DNA from: Gp6-AA40 sp035571515
Lineage (GTDB): Bacteria > Acidobacteriota > Vicinamibacteria > Vicinamibacterales > UBA2999
DNA: 64,000 bases
Assembly (NCBI GenBank): GCA_035571515.1
Contig: DATNCQ010000081.1
Coordinates: 1-64,000, forward strand
Direction of reading: 5' to 3'
The position numbers were made by a program, and so were the translations under genes. The notes beneath the pieces are model-generated. The model saw only the letters and a list, made by a program, of their open reading frames with translations. It searched no databases and was not told where the DNA came from. Of the stretch, positions 50,361 through 58,899 are shown piece by piece; the first letter of the stretch is position 1, and each line of letters begins with the position of its first letter.

Positions 50361-51773
50361 CTAGCGATCCGAGATTTGGATGTTCTGGCGCACTTTACGG
50401 AACGTGTTGTCGTACGTCCCCGCCTCGGTGCGCGGCGCGACGCCGATCACGTAGAGCAGTCCGCCATTGCGCAGCTCGGTCGTCGAGAGCGAGATGTACT
50501 CCGGCTGGCCCGTCACCTCGGAGACGTTCGCGAGCTGGACGGTAATGCCGCTGCGCCCGCCGACGTTGTCGTTGCGTGCGTTGCCCGACTGCTGCAGCTG
50601 CGGGTTGCCCTGCGCGAAGCTGCGGAGCAGCGAGTTCGTGTCGTTCTGCAGGTTGCCGGTGCCCTGCGCGACGCCCACTTCGACGCCGTGCGTGAACGCG
50701 CTGCCGCCGTTGTTGCCTTGGAAGTAGGCGCCCTGCGGGGCGTAGGTCACCGAGCTGCCGCCGCTTTCCACCGGACCCCAGTTCGACGGAACGCTGACGC
50801 GCATCGCGTTGTTCGGCTGATACGTGCGGAAGCTGCCCGACGGCGGGTCGACGTTCACGGCCTCGCGACCCGTGGTGCCGACGCTGCCGCGGCGCTGCTG
50901 CTGCTGCTCGATCTGCTTCGCGGTCAGCGCGGGCGACATCCCCTTGAGCCGCCCCTGCACGCGCTGGAATTCAGCGGTGTTGCCGTAGGAATTGTTCGTC
51001 GCGTTCAGCAGCTTCGCTTCCTGCATGATGCGCTGCTCGCGATTGCCCGGGTTCGGGTGATCGCTCAGGAACTCGGGGCCGCCGCCGCCCTGCGCCGCGA
51101 GCGTCTTGAACATGTTGGCCATGCTCTGCGGGTTGTAGCCCGCGCGCGCCATCAGCTGCACGCCGAGGACGTCGGCCTGGCTCTCGTATTCGCGGCTGAA
51201 CTTCATGAAGTAGGTGCTCAGGCCGAGGTTCGATCCGTTCGCGATGATGCTGCCCGCGGTGCCGCCGACAATCGCGCCGAGGACCTGGCCGGCAATCGCG
51301 CCGATCTGGAACTTCTCGCCCTTGGTGGCCTGCGCCGTGCCGTGGCGCAGCATCACGTGGCTCATCTCGTGCGCCATCACGCCCGCGATTTCGCCTTCGT
51401 CGCGCGCGGCTTCGATCATGCCGCGGTTGAGGAACATCGGCCCGCCGGGCAGCGCGAACGCGTTGATCTCCTTCTGGTTCACGACCCGGAAGGTGTAACG
51501 GAACTCGGGGTGCTGGTACTCCGCCGGGATGACGCGCACCAGACGCTGGCCGATGCCCGCGACGTACTCGTCGACCGACGAGTCGTTGAGCAGCGGCATC
51601 TCCTTCTGGACCTGCGCCGCCGCTTCCTGTCCGAGCTTCACGTCGTCCGACACCTTGTACTTGTTCGGCGGGGCGACGACGTGGGTCTGCGCCGACGCAG
51701 TGCCGAGCGCGACCGTAAGCATGAGGACCGGGACCAATCGTGCGTATCTGATTGTGGACATGGCTGAACTCAT
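50361..51773 (-). CDS. M48-family metalloprotease with C-terminal extra domain
   Basis: A 470-residue exported zinc protease (signal peptide ending TASAQ; a second ATG four codons in could also start it). The M48 core shows the zinc motif HEMSHVMLRHG (about 134) and the downstream EYESQADVLGVQLMARAGY, plus RLV and FALPGGPMFLNRG as in BepA/LoiP. Such proteases degrade misassembled outer-membrane proteins. After about residue 310 is a separate beta-rich domain (PSNWGPVESGGSSVTYAPQGAY onward) resembling PsbP/DcrB-like folds; that comparison is tentative. Confidence 0.88.
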   Translation of the reverse strand: MSSAMSTIRYARLVPVLMLTVALGTASAQTHVVAPPNKYKVSDDVKLGQEAAAQVQKEMPLLNDSSVDEYVAGIGQRLVRVIPAEYQHPEFRYTFRVVNQKEINAFALPGGPMFLNRGMIEAARDEGEIAGVMAHEMSHVMLRHGTAQATKGEKFQIGAIAGQVLGAIVGGTAGSIIANGSNLGLSTYFMKFSREYESQADVLGVQLMARAGYNPQSMANMFKTLAAQGGGGPEFLSDHPNPGNREQRIMQEAKLLNATNNSYGNTAEFQRVQGRLKGMSPALTAKQIEQQQQRRGSVGTTGREAVNVDPPSGSFRTYQPNNAMRVSVPSNWGPVESGGSSVTYAPQGAYFQGNNGGSAFTHGVEVGVAQGTGNLQNDTNSLLRSFAQGNPQLQQSGNARNDNVGGRSGITVQLANVSEVTGQPEYISLSTTELRNGGLLYVIGVAPRTEAGTYDNTFRKVRQNIQISDR

Positions 51774-51804
51774 ACCGCACGTAGTGCAATGAGATTGCCG
51801 GATT

Positions 51805-51864
51805 TACGAATTGACGAATTTACGAATTGATTGGCAGATTCTGAAGCCAATTCGTCAATTCGTA
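51805..51864. repeat. AT-rich hairpin repeat (GAATTGACG family)
   Basis: A perfect 16-nt inverted repeat, TACGAATTGACGAATT (51805-51820) and its complement (51849-51864), embedded in further GAATT/GACGAATT words. It is strikingly AT-rich compared with its surroundings. It lies between the beta-barrel 3' end and the M48 5' end, both minus strand. Confidence 0.75.
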
Positions 51865-51884
51865 GATTCGCAGGTTCGTCCATT

Positions 51885-52472
51885 TCAGTATCGAAGGACA
51901 AGTCCTGCCGTCAGGCGCCAGAAGCTCAGCCTGGTGCCGCCGATGGTCACCGCCCGGGAATCGTTCGTCAGGTTCTTGAAATGGCGCAGCTCGAAGCGCG
52001 CGCCCGCCCGCGGCGACACCAACCCGATGGCGCCGCCGCCGATGTCGAGGCCCAACAGGTTCGCCTTCGTGTCGAGCAGGCCGGCGGTCGTGGTCACCCG
52101 GGCGTGGATGAGGCCGAGGCCCGAGACCAGGTACGGCCGCAGCGACTCCCGCGTGATGGCCTTCGGCACCGCGATGATGACGTTGCCGGTCAGCGTCGTG
52201 ACGACGCTGCTCGTCACGGTCTGGCGGACGCCGTTGCCGAAGAATTGCGGGGTCTGTTCGATGTCGCCTTCGATGCCGAGGAACTTGTCGGAGAGGACGG
52301 TCGTCGAGACCCCGAAGGTGAGCTTGGACTGGCCGACCGTCTCGCCGCCGAAGATGGTGGTCGAGCCGTGAAACTTCGCGCCGGCAAACGGGATGATGAG
52401 CAGGTCGGTTTGCGCCAGCGCGGCGGTCGGCGCGAGCAGGAGAGATAGCAGGACCGCGAAGATCCTAGCCAA
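51885..52472 (-). CDS. Outer-membrane beta-barrel protein
   Basis: A 195-residue exported protein (signal peptide RIFAVLLSLLLAPTAALAQ). Alternating hydrophobic residues, glycines and a last strand LSFWRLTAGLVLRY with a C-terminal aromatic residue suggest an eight-stranded OmpA/porin-like barrel (LIIPFAGAKFHGS, FGVSTTVLSDKFLGIEGDIEQ). The TTG start overlaps the upstream stop (TTGGCTAG), so it is coupled to the serine-hydrolase homologue. Function unknown. Confidence 0.72.
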   Translation of the reverse strand: MARIFAVLLSLLLAPTAALAQTDLLIIPFAGAKFHGSTTIFGGETVGQSKLTFGVSTTVLSDKFLGIEGDIEQTPQFFGNGVRQTVTSSVVTTLTGNVIIAVPKAITRESLRPYLVSGLGLIHARVTTTAGLLDTKANLLGLDIGGGAIGLVSPRAGARFELRHFKNLTNDSRAVTIGGTRLSFWRLTAGLVLRY

Positions 52473-53520
52473 CGAAGAGGCGGAGGAATGTCCTGGCGAA
52501 GAGCGACGCGTTGACGTCGCCGTCCTGCAGCGGGAACGGCGCGCTCAGGCCGTCGCTGTTGGCGAGCAGGATCAGCGTCAGGTGCCGCGACGGCACCTTG
52601 AGCATCAGCGACGAGTACGCGCCCGGGATGTTGCCGAACTGCCAGTACAGCGTCTGGCCGTTGTAGTTCTGCACGAACCAGCCGAGCCCGGTCGGCGTCC
52701 CCGGCTGGTTGCTCCACATCGCGTTCAGCGTGTCGCGGTTGAGGAGCGCACCGGCCTTGTCGAGCGCGTTGTCGAACTTCGCGAGGTCGCGCACCGTGGA
52801 GATGGCGCCGGTGGCGGCGTCGACGCCTTTCCCCACGCTGGCATTGACGACGACGCTGCTGCCGTTGACGCGGTACGGGAGCGCCAGCCGCTTGAGGACG
52901 TCGCTGAAACGATCGAGGTCGCCGGCGCTGAACTGCACGCGGTCGTCCGCCGACTCGTCGCCGACGTTCTCCGCGGGCACCGAGTCGAACATGTTGAGGC
53001 GGTAGAGGACCTTTTCCCAAAGCGCCTGGCGGAAAGGCGTCCCCTTGCCGACGCAGGCTTCGGCGAGCGGCGTCAGGCCTGTGGCGAACCGGCTCGGGTC
53101 GTACTTGAAGCCGCTGGTCGATCGGTGCGCCAGCAGATCGCGCATCGTCGCGCTCGAATCCACGTAGGACGACACGCGCTGCTGCACACGTTCGTCGAGC
53201 GTGGCGTGTCCTGTCTCTACGCACTGCTCGAGAAGGATGGCGGCCGACAACGTCTCCGTCAAACCCGCGACGTGATACGGCGTGTCGGCGCGCGCGCGGA
53301 TCGCGTGCTCGACGTCCGCGAAGCCGAAGCCGCTGTCCCACACCACGCGCTCGTTCTGCACGATGGCCGCCGACATCCCGGGGATGTTGGCCGCCACGCG
53401 CAGCGACTCGACGTACCGCTCGAAGAGCGAGAACGTCAACTCCTGCTGAGCGGACGCGTACGACACGGTCCCCACGGACACGACGAGCGCTACGAGCGCA
53501 ACTCTAATGGCACGACGCAT
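52465..53520 (-). CDS. Degenerate serine beta-lactamase-like (PBP4*/EstB family) protein
   Basis: A 351-residue exported protein (signal peptide ending SYASAQ) with the overall class C beta-lactamase-like fold: IPGMSAAIVQNERVVWDSGFGFAD, then MRDLLAHRSTSGF and a final VPSRHLTLILLANSDG. The catalytic SXXK position reads AGLTE, with Gly86 and Glu89 in place of Ser and Lys. The C-terminal HXG-like motif reads WQFGNIPG. It is therefore probably not an active hydrolase; binding or scaffolding is more likely. The ATG at MRRAIRVAL starts the signal peptide; upstream in-frame starts do not. Coupled to the beta-barrel gene. Confidence 0.82.
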   Translation of the reverse strand: MRRAIRVALVALVVSVGTVSYASAQQELTFSLFERYVESLRVAANIPGMSAAIVQNERVVWDSGFGFADVEHAIRARADTPYHVAGLTETLSAAILLEQCVETGHATLDERVQQRVSSYVDSSATMRDLLAHRSTSGFKYDPSRFATGLTPLAEACVGKGTPFRQALWEKVLYRLNMFDSVPAENVGDESADDRVQFSAGDLDRFSDVLKRLALPYRVNGSSVVVNASVGKGVDAATGAISTVRDLAKFDNALDKAGALLNRDTLNAMWSNQPGTPTGLGWFVQNYNGQTLYWQFGNIPGAYSSLMLKVPSRHLTLILLANSDGLSAPFPLQDGDVNASLFARTFLRLFVG

Positions 53521-53548
53521 GAAGTCGGGGTGAAGAGCCCCGGATGAG

Positions 53549-53579
53549 ATCATAGCATTCGGGCCGAAATCCCTGTGAA
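53549..53579 (-). promoter_or_regulatory. Candidate promoter of the serine-hydrolase homologue
   Basis: On the minus strand TTCACA (53574-53579, five of six) and TATGAT (53549-53554, five of six) are separated by 19 nt, slightly long. A 5-bp hairpin CGGGG/CCCCG lies in the predicted leader at 53526-53542, close to the ATG. Confidence 0.4.
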
Positions 53580-53666
53580 GCATCTAGGTTCTGTGGTACA
53601 TTTTCGGCAATTCGCGGCATGACCGTTACGCCACCCCCCTTGGTTACGTTATCGGCACGTACGACC

Positions 53667-53672
53667 GATATT
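53667..53672 (+). promoter_or_regulatory. Possible -10 element close to the DUF4390 start
   Basis: GATATT lies 6 nt before the GTG at 53679. It is a weaker match than the other start-proximal hexamers, and no -35 is clear. Confidence 0.25.
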
Positions 53673-53678
53673 TGGAAC

Positions 53679-54206
53679 GTGCGGAAGATTCTGCTCGCCC
53701 TCCTGTGCATCGTTTCCGTCACGACCCTTTACAGTGCCGAAGGCGTCAGAATCGTGCCCCTGGTGCGCGACGACGCGGTCCTCGTGTCGTTCGAATTGAC
53801 CGACGGTTACACGCCGGCGGTGAAAGACGCCGTGCACAGCGGCCTGAAGACCACGTTTACTTACGAAATTGAGCTGCGGCAGGACGTGCCGGCGTGGGTG
53901 GACCGGACGATTGCGATGTCCGTTGTCACCAACAGCGTACAGTACGACAACCTGACGCGGCGCGCGACGTTGACGCGCACGCTCGACGGCCACGTCGAGT
54001 CGACCGAGACGACCGAAGACGAAGCGGTCATCCGCCAGTGGATGACGACCTTCCAGAAGATGCCGTTGTTCAAGACGGCGGAACTCGAACAGAACCGCGA
54101 GTACTACGTCCGCGTGCGCGCCACGGCGAGGCCGACCAACGGCTCGATGCTCTGGCCGTGGGGCAGCGGCATTTCGGGCATCACGAAGTTCACCTTCCTC
54201 CGCTAG
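53679..54206 (+). CDS. DUF4390-domain exported protein
   Basis: A protein of about 175 residues with an N-terminal hydrophobic segment (ILLALLCIVSVTTLYSAEG) and a beta-rich domain: LVSFELTDGYTPAVKDAVHSGLKTTFTYEIELRQDVP, then YDNLTRRATLTRTLDGH and YYVRVRATARP. This layout matches DUF4390, a family of unknown function found in diderm bacteria. The GTG is preferred over an ATG 20 codons upstream, which would add a hydrophilic tail before the signal peptide. The TAG stop is part of a TAGAAT hexamer before the next gene. Confidence 0.8.
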   Translation: MRKILLALLCIVSVTTLYSAEGVRIVPLVRDDAVLVSFELTDGYTPAVKDAVHSGLKTTFTYEIELRQDVPAWVDRTIAMSVVTNSVQYDNLTRRATLTRTLDGHVESTETTEDEAVIRQWMTTFQKMPLFKTAELEQNREYYVRVRATARPTNGSMLWPWGSGISGITKFTFLR

Positions 54207-54231
54207 AATCGCTCCCGCCGGGAGGTCCTCC

Positions 54232-54690
54232 ATGGCGGAGAGCGTGCGCGTCGTCGACTACTTCTACGTCACCATTCCCAACAAGCCGGGTGAAGGCGCG
54301 CGCGCGCTCGCGATGCTGCGCAGCGAAGGCGTGAACCTGCTGGCGTTCTCCGCCTTTCCCGCGGGCAGGAAGGCGCAGGCCGATTTCGTCCCCGAGGACC
54401 CGGCGGCGTTCCGCCGCGCCGCGAAAAAGGCCGGGTGGAAGATCACGGGTCCGAAGAAGGTGTTCCTGGTCGAGGGCGACGATCGCATCGGCGCCGTGGC
54501 CGACATGATTGCCGTGCTCGCCGATGCCCGGGTGAACATCACCGCGCTCGACGCCGTGCGCGTGCACGGCCGCTACGGCGCCATCTTCTGGGTGAAGTCA
54601 CGGGACGTGAAGAAGGCGACGAAGGCGCTGTCGAAGATGAAAGCGCCGACCGACGCAATGGCGGCGGCGCTGGCGACGCTCGGCCCCTGA
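54232..54690 (+). CDS. Tandem ACT-domain protein
   Basis: A 152-residue cytoplasmic protein made of two ACT-like regulatory domains: residues about 7-65 (VVDYFYVTIPNKPGEGARALAMLRSEGVNLLAF) and 75-145 (GPKKVFLVEGDDRIGAVADMIAVLADARVNITALDAV). There is no attached enzyme. Such stand-alone proteins probably sense an amino acid or other small ligand; the target is unknown. The ribosome-binding site is itself palindromic (GGAGGTCCTCC, 54221-54231), ending next to the ATG, so it could fold on itself and limit translation. Confidence 0.85.
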   Translation: MAESVRVVDYFYVTIPNKPGEGARALAMLRSEGVNLLAFSAFPAGRKAQADFVPEDPAAFRRAAKKAGWKITGPKKVFLVEGDDRIGAVADMIAVLADARVNITALDAVRVHGRYGAIFWVKSRDVKKATKALSKMKAPTDAMAAALATLGP

Positions 54691-54743
54691 CGGTTCCACG
54701 CGTTTCACTCAAGTTCCCCGGCGTAGGCATCACAGGAGGTCGA

Positions 54744-57677
54744 ATGAGATCGAATGTTGTCGGGCCGCTGGTTCTGATTGCCGCGATCCTGCTGCTCCCC
54801 GCGCGGCTCACGGCGCAGGAAGCGACCCTCACCGGGACGGTCGCGGATTCCACGGGCGGCGTGCTGCCAGGCGTGACCGTGACGGCGCTCCACGAAGCGA
54901 CGGGCAACACGTTCGTCGCGGTGACCGACGAACGCGGCATCTACCGGATACCGGCGCGCGTCGGCAGCTATCGGATCAACGCGGTCCTGCAGGGCTTCGC
55001 CACCGTCGAGCGGACGGGCATCCAGCTGCTGGCCGGACAGACCTCGACGATCAACCTGCAGATGTCGCCGTCGACACTCCAGGAGACAGTGACCGTCACC
55101 GGCGAAGCGCCGCTGCTGAGGGTGGCCACGTCGAGCCTGGGTGGCAACATCGATCCGCTGCAGGTGCAGGAGATGCCGTCAGAGGGGCGCAACTGGATGG
55201 CGCTCCTGCTGCTGGCGCCCGGGAGCCGCAGCACGTCGGCCAATCCCGCCGAGCCGCTCGAGACGCGCAACGCCAACCGGACGCGCGAGTATCAGACCAA
55301 CGTGGACGGGATGCAGTTTGCCAACACGATGGGCGGCGGCGGCCAGCCGGCGTTCAGCCAGGAGATGATCGCGGAGTTCCAGTACATCTCCAACCGGTTC
55401 GACGCCACACAGGGGCGCTCGTCGGGCGTGCAGGTGAACATGATCACCAAGTCGGGGACGAACCGCTTCGCCGGCTCGTTCCGCGGCAACTTCCGCGACG
55501 ACCGGTTCAACGCGGCGAACCCCGTGCTCAATCGCGTCGTCCCGATCACGAACCAGCAGTTCGCCTCGTCGTTCGGCGGCCCGATCGTCCGCGACAAGCT
55601 GCACTTCTTCGCCTTCGACGAGTACGAGCGCGCGCCCAAGACCGAGGTGTGGAACACGCCGTTCCCACGCTTCAACGTCGCGCTCGACGGGACCTCGACC
55701 GTCAAGCACGAGGGGCTCCGCTTCGACTACGAGTTCTCGCCGCGGACGCGCGTCATGGTCAAGGGGAACAAGACGAACACGAACGACCCGTTCGGCCCCG
55801 GCAACAACCAGCATCCCGCCGCGACCGCCGTCGGATGGACGATCTCCGACGGCATGGCCGTGTCGCTGACGAAGGTGCCGAGCAACCGCGCGGTGAACGA
55901 GCTCCTCACCGGCTACGCCAGCTACCTGTTCGGCGAATCGAACCTCACGCACTGGTCGAACCACTGGATGTCGAAGGGCGGGCCGTTCGGCCCGATCACC
56001 ACCGGGTCGCCGCGCATCACGCTCACCGGCTTCACCATCGGCGGCAACAACGCGGCGCCGCGCTACCGCGTCCAGAACCTGTACAGCGTGAAGGACAATT
56101 TCACGCTCTCCTACGATGCGAAGGGGCGCCACGACCTGAAGACGGGCGGCGAGTTCCTCCTGGAGCAGATCTATACGTCCAACTGCACGCAGTGCATGGG
56201 CGTGATCGACGCGCGCGGCGGCCCGCTTCCGGCCAACATGGAGCAGATCTTCCCCGACCCGTTCAACGTCGATACGTGGAACCTCGCAGCGATCTCCGGC
56301 ATCACGCGACGTTACACGCTCGGCGTGCACAAGAGCCGCCGCGAGCCCGAACGCGTCTGGGCCTACGCCACCTGGGCGCAGGACGACTGGCATCCCACCG
56401 CGACGCTGACGATGAACCTCGGCGTGCGCTACGACCTGATGTGGGACATGTTCCAGAACCAGCAGCAGTTCCTGCCGATCATGCAAGCCGGCCGCCCGCA
56501 GAACCCGCTGAACATCCAGCCGCGCATCGGCTTCGCGTATCAGTGGAATCCGATGACGGTGATTCGCGGCGGCGTCGGGAAGTACTACGGCGAGATGCTG
56601 TCGAGGACCTATCCCGGCGAGTCGAAGACGGTGGCGCTCGTCGAGGTGACCAACGACGGCAGGCCCGATTTCGCCGCCAACCCGTTCAACGGTCCGCCAC
56701 CCACGTTCGAGCAGGCGCGCGCGACGGCGTGCTCGGCGCCGGAGCAGGCGGGGAACTTCGCGGCGTGGAAAGCGCGCAACTATGCCGGCACCGCGCCCTG
56801 CCTGCTGCTGGCGAGCGGCGAGGTCAACCCGCCGGCCGGTACCTATAACGTCAACAACACGTGGCAGACCAGCATCGGCGTCGAGCGGCAGATCGGCAGC
56901 TCTATGGCGATCGAGTCCGACTACGTCTACACGCGCGGCGCCAACGAGGGATGGGGTCACTTGAACCTCAACATCGCGTTCGATCCAAACACCGGCGTGA
57001 ACTATCCCTACACCGATCGCAGCAAGCTCCCGTACCCGGAGTTCGGCATCCTCGCCATGACGCTGCAGAACGGCCGCTCCGCCTATCACGGTCTCGTCAC
57101 GTCCTTCACGAAGCGGATGAGCCATCGCTGGCAGGCGTCGGGCACGTATACGCTCAGTGGTTTCTGGAACGCGGTCGGCGCGCCGTTCATGGGCGTGTCC
57201 GGCAGGACGCCAATCGAAGTGCCATTCGCGCTCGCTCAGGATCTCGGAGGCGAATGGAGCCTGGCCGAAGGCGATCAGCGCCATCGGGTCGTGCTGAACG
57301 GGATCTGGCAGGTCGGCCACGGCTTTCAGTTGAGTGGCATCCATTACGCGAGTGCGGGCGACCGGTCCGCAACCTCGTACGGCAGCGACCTGCGCAACCT
57401 GGGCGCGGGCTCGGTGGAACGGCAGCGGCTCCGCCCGGACGGCTCGATCGTGCCGCGCAATGCGTTTACGCAGCCGATGCGCAACAGGACGAACGTGCGC
57501 ATCCAGCAGCGCGTCGCGTTCCCGCACCGGGTCGCGATCGACGTGATGGCCGAGGCGTTCAACGTGTTCAACCGGCCGAACTGGACGATCACGACCCAGG
57601 AGCAGAGCCCGCAGTACCTGAAGCGGACCGCGGCCGAGAACCGGACGATGCAATTCGGATTCAGGGTGACCTTCTGA
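54744..57677 (+). CDS. TonB-dependent receptor with carboxypeptidase-regulatory-like domain (Oar type)
   Basis: A 977-residue outer-membrane receptor. The signal peptide (VLIAAILLLPARLTAQ) is followed by a CarboxypepD-regulatory-like domain (ATLTGTVADSTGGVLPGVTVTA through LQMSPSTLQETVTVTGEAP), a plug domain (EMPSEGRNWMALLLLAPG, FQYISNRFDATQGRSSGVQV) and a long beta-barrel ending in FGFRVTF with the expected terminal Phe. It probably imports or binds a large substrate using TonB; the substrate is not evident. The ATG with CAGGAGGT upstream is chosen; an earlier in-frame start would run through the ACT gene. Confidence 0.92.
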   Translation: MRSNVVGPLVLIAAILLLPARLTAQEATLTGTVADSTGGVLPGVTVTALHEATGNTFVAVTDERGIYRIPARVGSYRINAVLQGFATVERTGIQLLAGQTSTINLQMSPSTLQETVTVTGEAPLLRVATSSLGGNIDPLQVQEMPSEGRNWMALLLLAPGSRSTSANPAEPLETRNANRTREYQTNVDGMQFANTMGGGGQPAFSQEMIAEFQYISNRFDATQGRSSGVQVNMITKSGTNRFAGSFRGNFRDDRFNAANPVLNRVVPITNQQFASSFGGPIVRDKLHFFAFDEYERAPKTEVWNTPFPRFNVALDGTSTVKHEGLRFDYEFSPRTRVMVKGNKTNTNDPFGPGNNQHPAATAVGWTISDGMAVSLTKVPSNRAVNELLTGYASYLFGESNLTHWSNHWMSKGGPFGPITTGSPRITLTGFTIGGNNAAPRYRVQNLYSVKDNFTLSYDAKGRHDLKTGGEFLLEQIYTSNCTQCMGVIDARGGPLPANMEQIFPDPFNVDTWNLAAISGITRRYTLGVHKSRREPERVWAYATWAQDDWHPTATLTMNLGVRYDLMWDMFQNQQQFLPIMQAGRPQNPLNIQPRIGFAYQWNPMTVIRGGVGKYYGEMLSRTYPGESKTVALVEVTNDGRPDFAANPFNGPPPTFEQARATACSAPEQAGNFAAWKARNYAGTAPCLLLASGEVNPPAGTYNVNNTWQTSIGVERQIGSSMAIESDYVYTRGANEGWGHLNLNIAFDPNTGVNYPYTDRSKLPYPEFGILAMTLQNGRSAYHGLVTSFTKRMSHRWQASGTYTLSGFWNAVGAPFMGVSGRTPIEVPFALAQDLGGEWSLAEGDQRHRVVLNGIWQVGHGFQLSGIHYASAGDRSATSYGSDLRNLGAGSVERQRLRPDGSIVPRNAFTQPMRNRTNVRIQQRVAFPHRVAIDVMAEAFNVFNRPNWTITTQEQSPQYLKRTAAENRTMQFGFRVTF

Positions 57678-57726
57678 GGAGACGAGCCGTGACGCGGACA
57701 GGGCGCCTGGCGTTCGGCGCGGGTGC

Positions 57727-58899
57727 GTGATCGCGACGAGCTCAGCGCCGAGCGTCGAGCAGGTCGCGGCCATTGCCGCGATCGACAACCCCGTTCTCCG
57801 CAACCTGCAGATCACGCAGTGCTATGCGGAGCTCTCCGCCGCGATGCGCGCGCGCACGGGCGGCGCGGCGGACTGGTGCACGTTCGCGACGTGGGCGTCG
57901 CGCCAGGCGGGGAGCACCGTTCGCGGCGAGGATCTGCAGGACACGCTCGATCGCATCCTCGGGACGCGCTCATGGCTGCTGGCGCCGCTGCAGTCGCTCT
58001 CGCGCGTGCTGCTGCGACGCGGACTCTTTCAGCCCGACACGCGGCTGGGGCGCGTCGTGTCCGAGATTCACACGCCGTTCGACGCCTTCGAGCGCGCCAG
58101 CACGCACGTCGCGGCGGGGAACCTGAAGGTCTTCGCGGAAATCGGCCGCGAGTTCGCGCGCTTCATGGCGAGCGTGCCCGCCGATGCGGCGGAGGATTCG
58201 CCGCAGTTCCTTTCCTTCGCCGCCGGGCTGCGTCCGGGTCCTCCGCCTGACGGTCAGGACTATCTACGCGAGGCGTTCGCGCATTATCAGCAGCAGCGGC
58301 AGGAGGCCGATGCGGGCGTCCGCGCCGCGTTGATCCTGCTCGCAAACCTGAAGATCGGCCTGCACGAGCAGACACGGCTGCAGCCGGAGATTGCCGCCGC
58401 GGTCGACGCGCCGATTTCGACCGCCGAGGATCTCGGCGCGCGCGTGCTCCACAGGCTCGTGCCGGCGTCGCGGACGTGGCCGCGCCTGGCGCACGCGCCG
58501 CTGGCGGCGGTCATCGGCTGGCTGGCGGCGCGCGTCAGGCGGGATGCGGTGAAGGCGACGCAGGAGGTCGTGACACACGCGCTGATGGTGCTCGCCATCC
58601 CTCTGGCGAACGGCGCCTACGCGTCGCTCGGCCTGGGCCGCGATCTCGTGGCGCCGGTTCCAGAGGCGTTCGCGACGTCGCATCCCGTCCTGGAGACGTT
58701 CGTTCTCCAATACGACCCCTGCCCGCCCGGCGGCACGCAGTGCGCGGCAAAGGACTGGTGCGACCTTCGCCAGCGGATGCACTACATCGTCCACCTGTTC
58801 CGCGCATACGCGGACACGGCGTCGCTGTCCGGTCCGCCATTTACGCCGCAGCAGGTGGCGAGCTTCCGCTCCGGCGTCGTGCCGAACGGCGAGCTCTAG
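57727..58899 (+). CDS. Hypothetical protein, 390 residues
   Basis: A mostly helical, soluble protein with no signal peptide; I do not recognise the family. The N-terminal third has QITQCYAELSAAMRARTGGAADWCTFATWASRQAG, and the middle has LKVFAEIGREFARFM. Two hydrophobic stretches (about 255-305) are interrupted by charged residues. The C-terminal part has a cysteine cluster (CPPGGTQCAAKDWC) and QRMHYIVHLFRAY. The GTG start is the first in the frame, 49 nt after the TonB receptor, with no strong ribosome site. Codon use matches neighbours. Confidence 0.65.
   Translation: MIATSSAPSVEQVAAIAAIDNPVLRNLQITQCYAELSAAMRARTGGAADWCTFATWASRQAGSTVRGEDLQDTLDRILGTRSWLLAPLQSLSRVLLRRGLFQPDTRLGRVVSEIHTPFDAFERASTHVAAGNLKVFAEIGREFARFMASVPADAAEDSPQFLSFAAGLRPGPPPDGQDYLREAFAHYQQQRQEADAGVRAALILLANLKIGLHEQTRLQPEIAAAVDAPISTAEDLGARVLHRLVPASRTWPRLAHAPLAAVIGWLAARVRRDAVKATQEVVTHALMVLAIPLANGAYASLGLGRDLVAPVPEAFATSHPVLETFVLQYDPCPPGGTQCAAKDWCDLRQRMHYIVHLFRAYADTASLSGPPFTPQQVASFRSGVVPNGEL

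Noticed and set aside
54435..54743. An upstream start for the TonB receptor inside the ACT-domain gene
   Set aside because: It would run through a well-supported gene in another frame and bury the signal peptide; the ATG at 54744 has CAGGAGGT and a proper signal sequence.
57723..58250. Plus-strand frame overlapping the unknown 390-aa gene
   Set aside because: It is an Arg/Ala-rich shadow in another frame; the 390-residue frame has normal composition and extends throughout.
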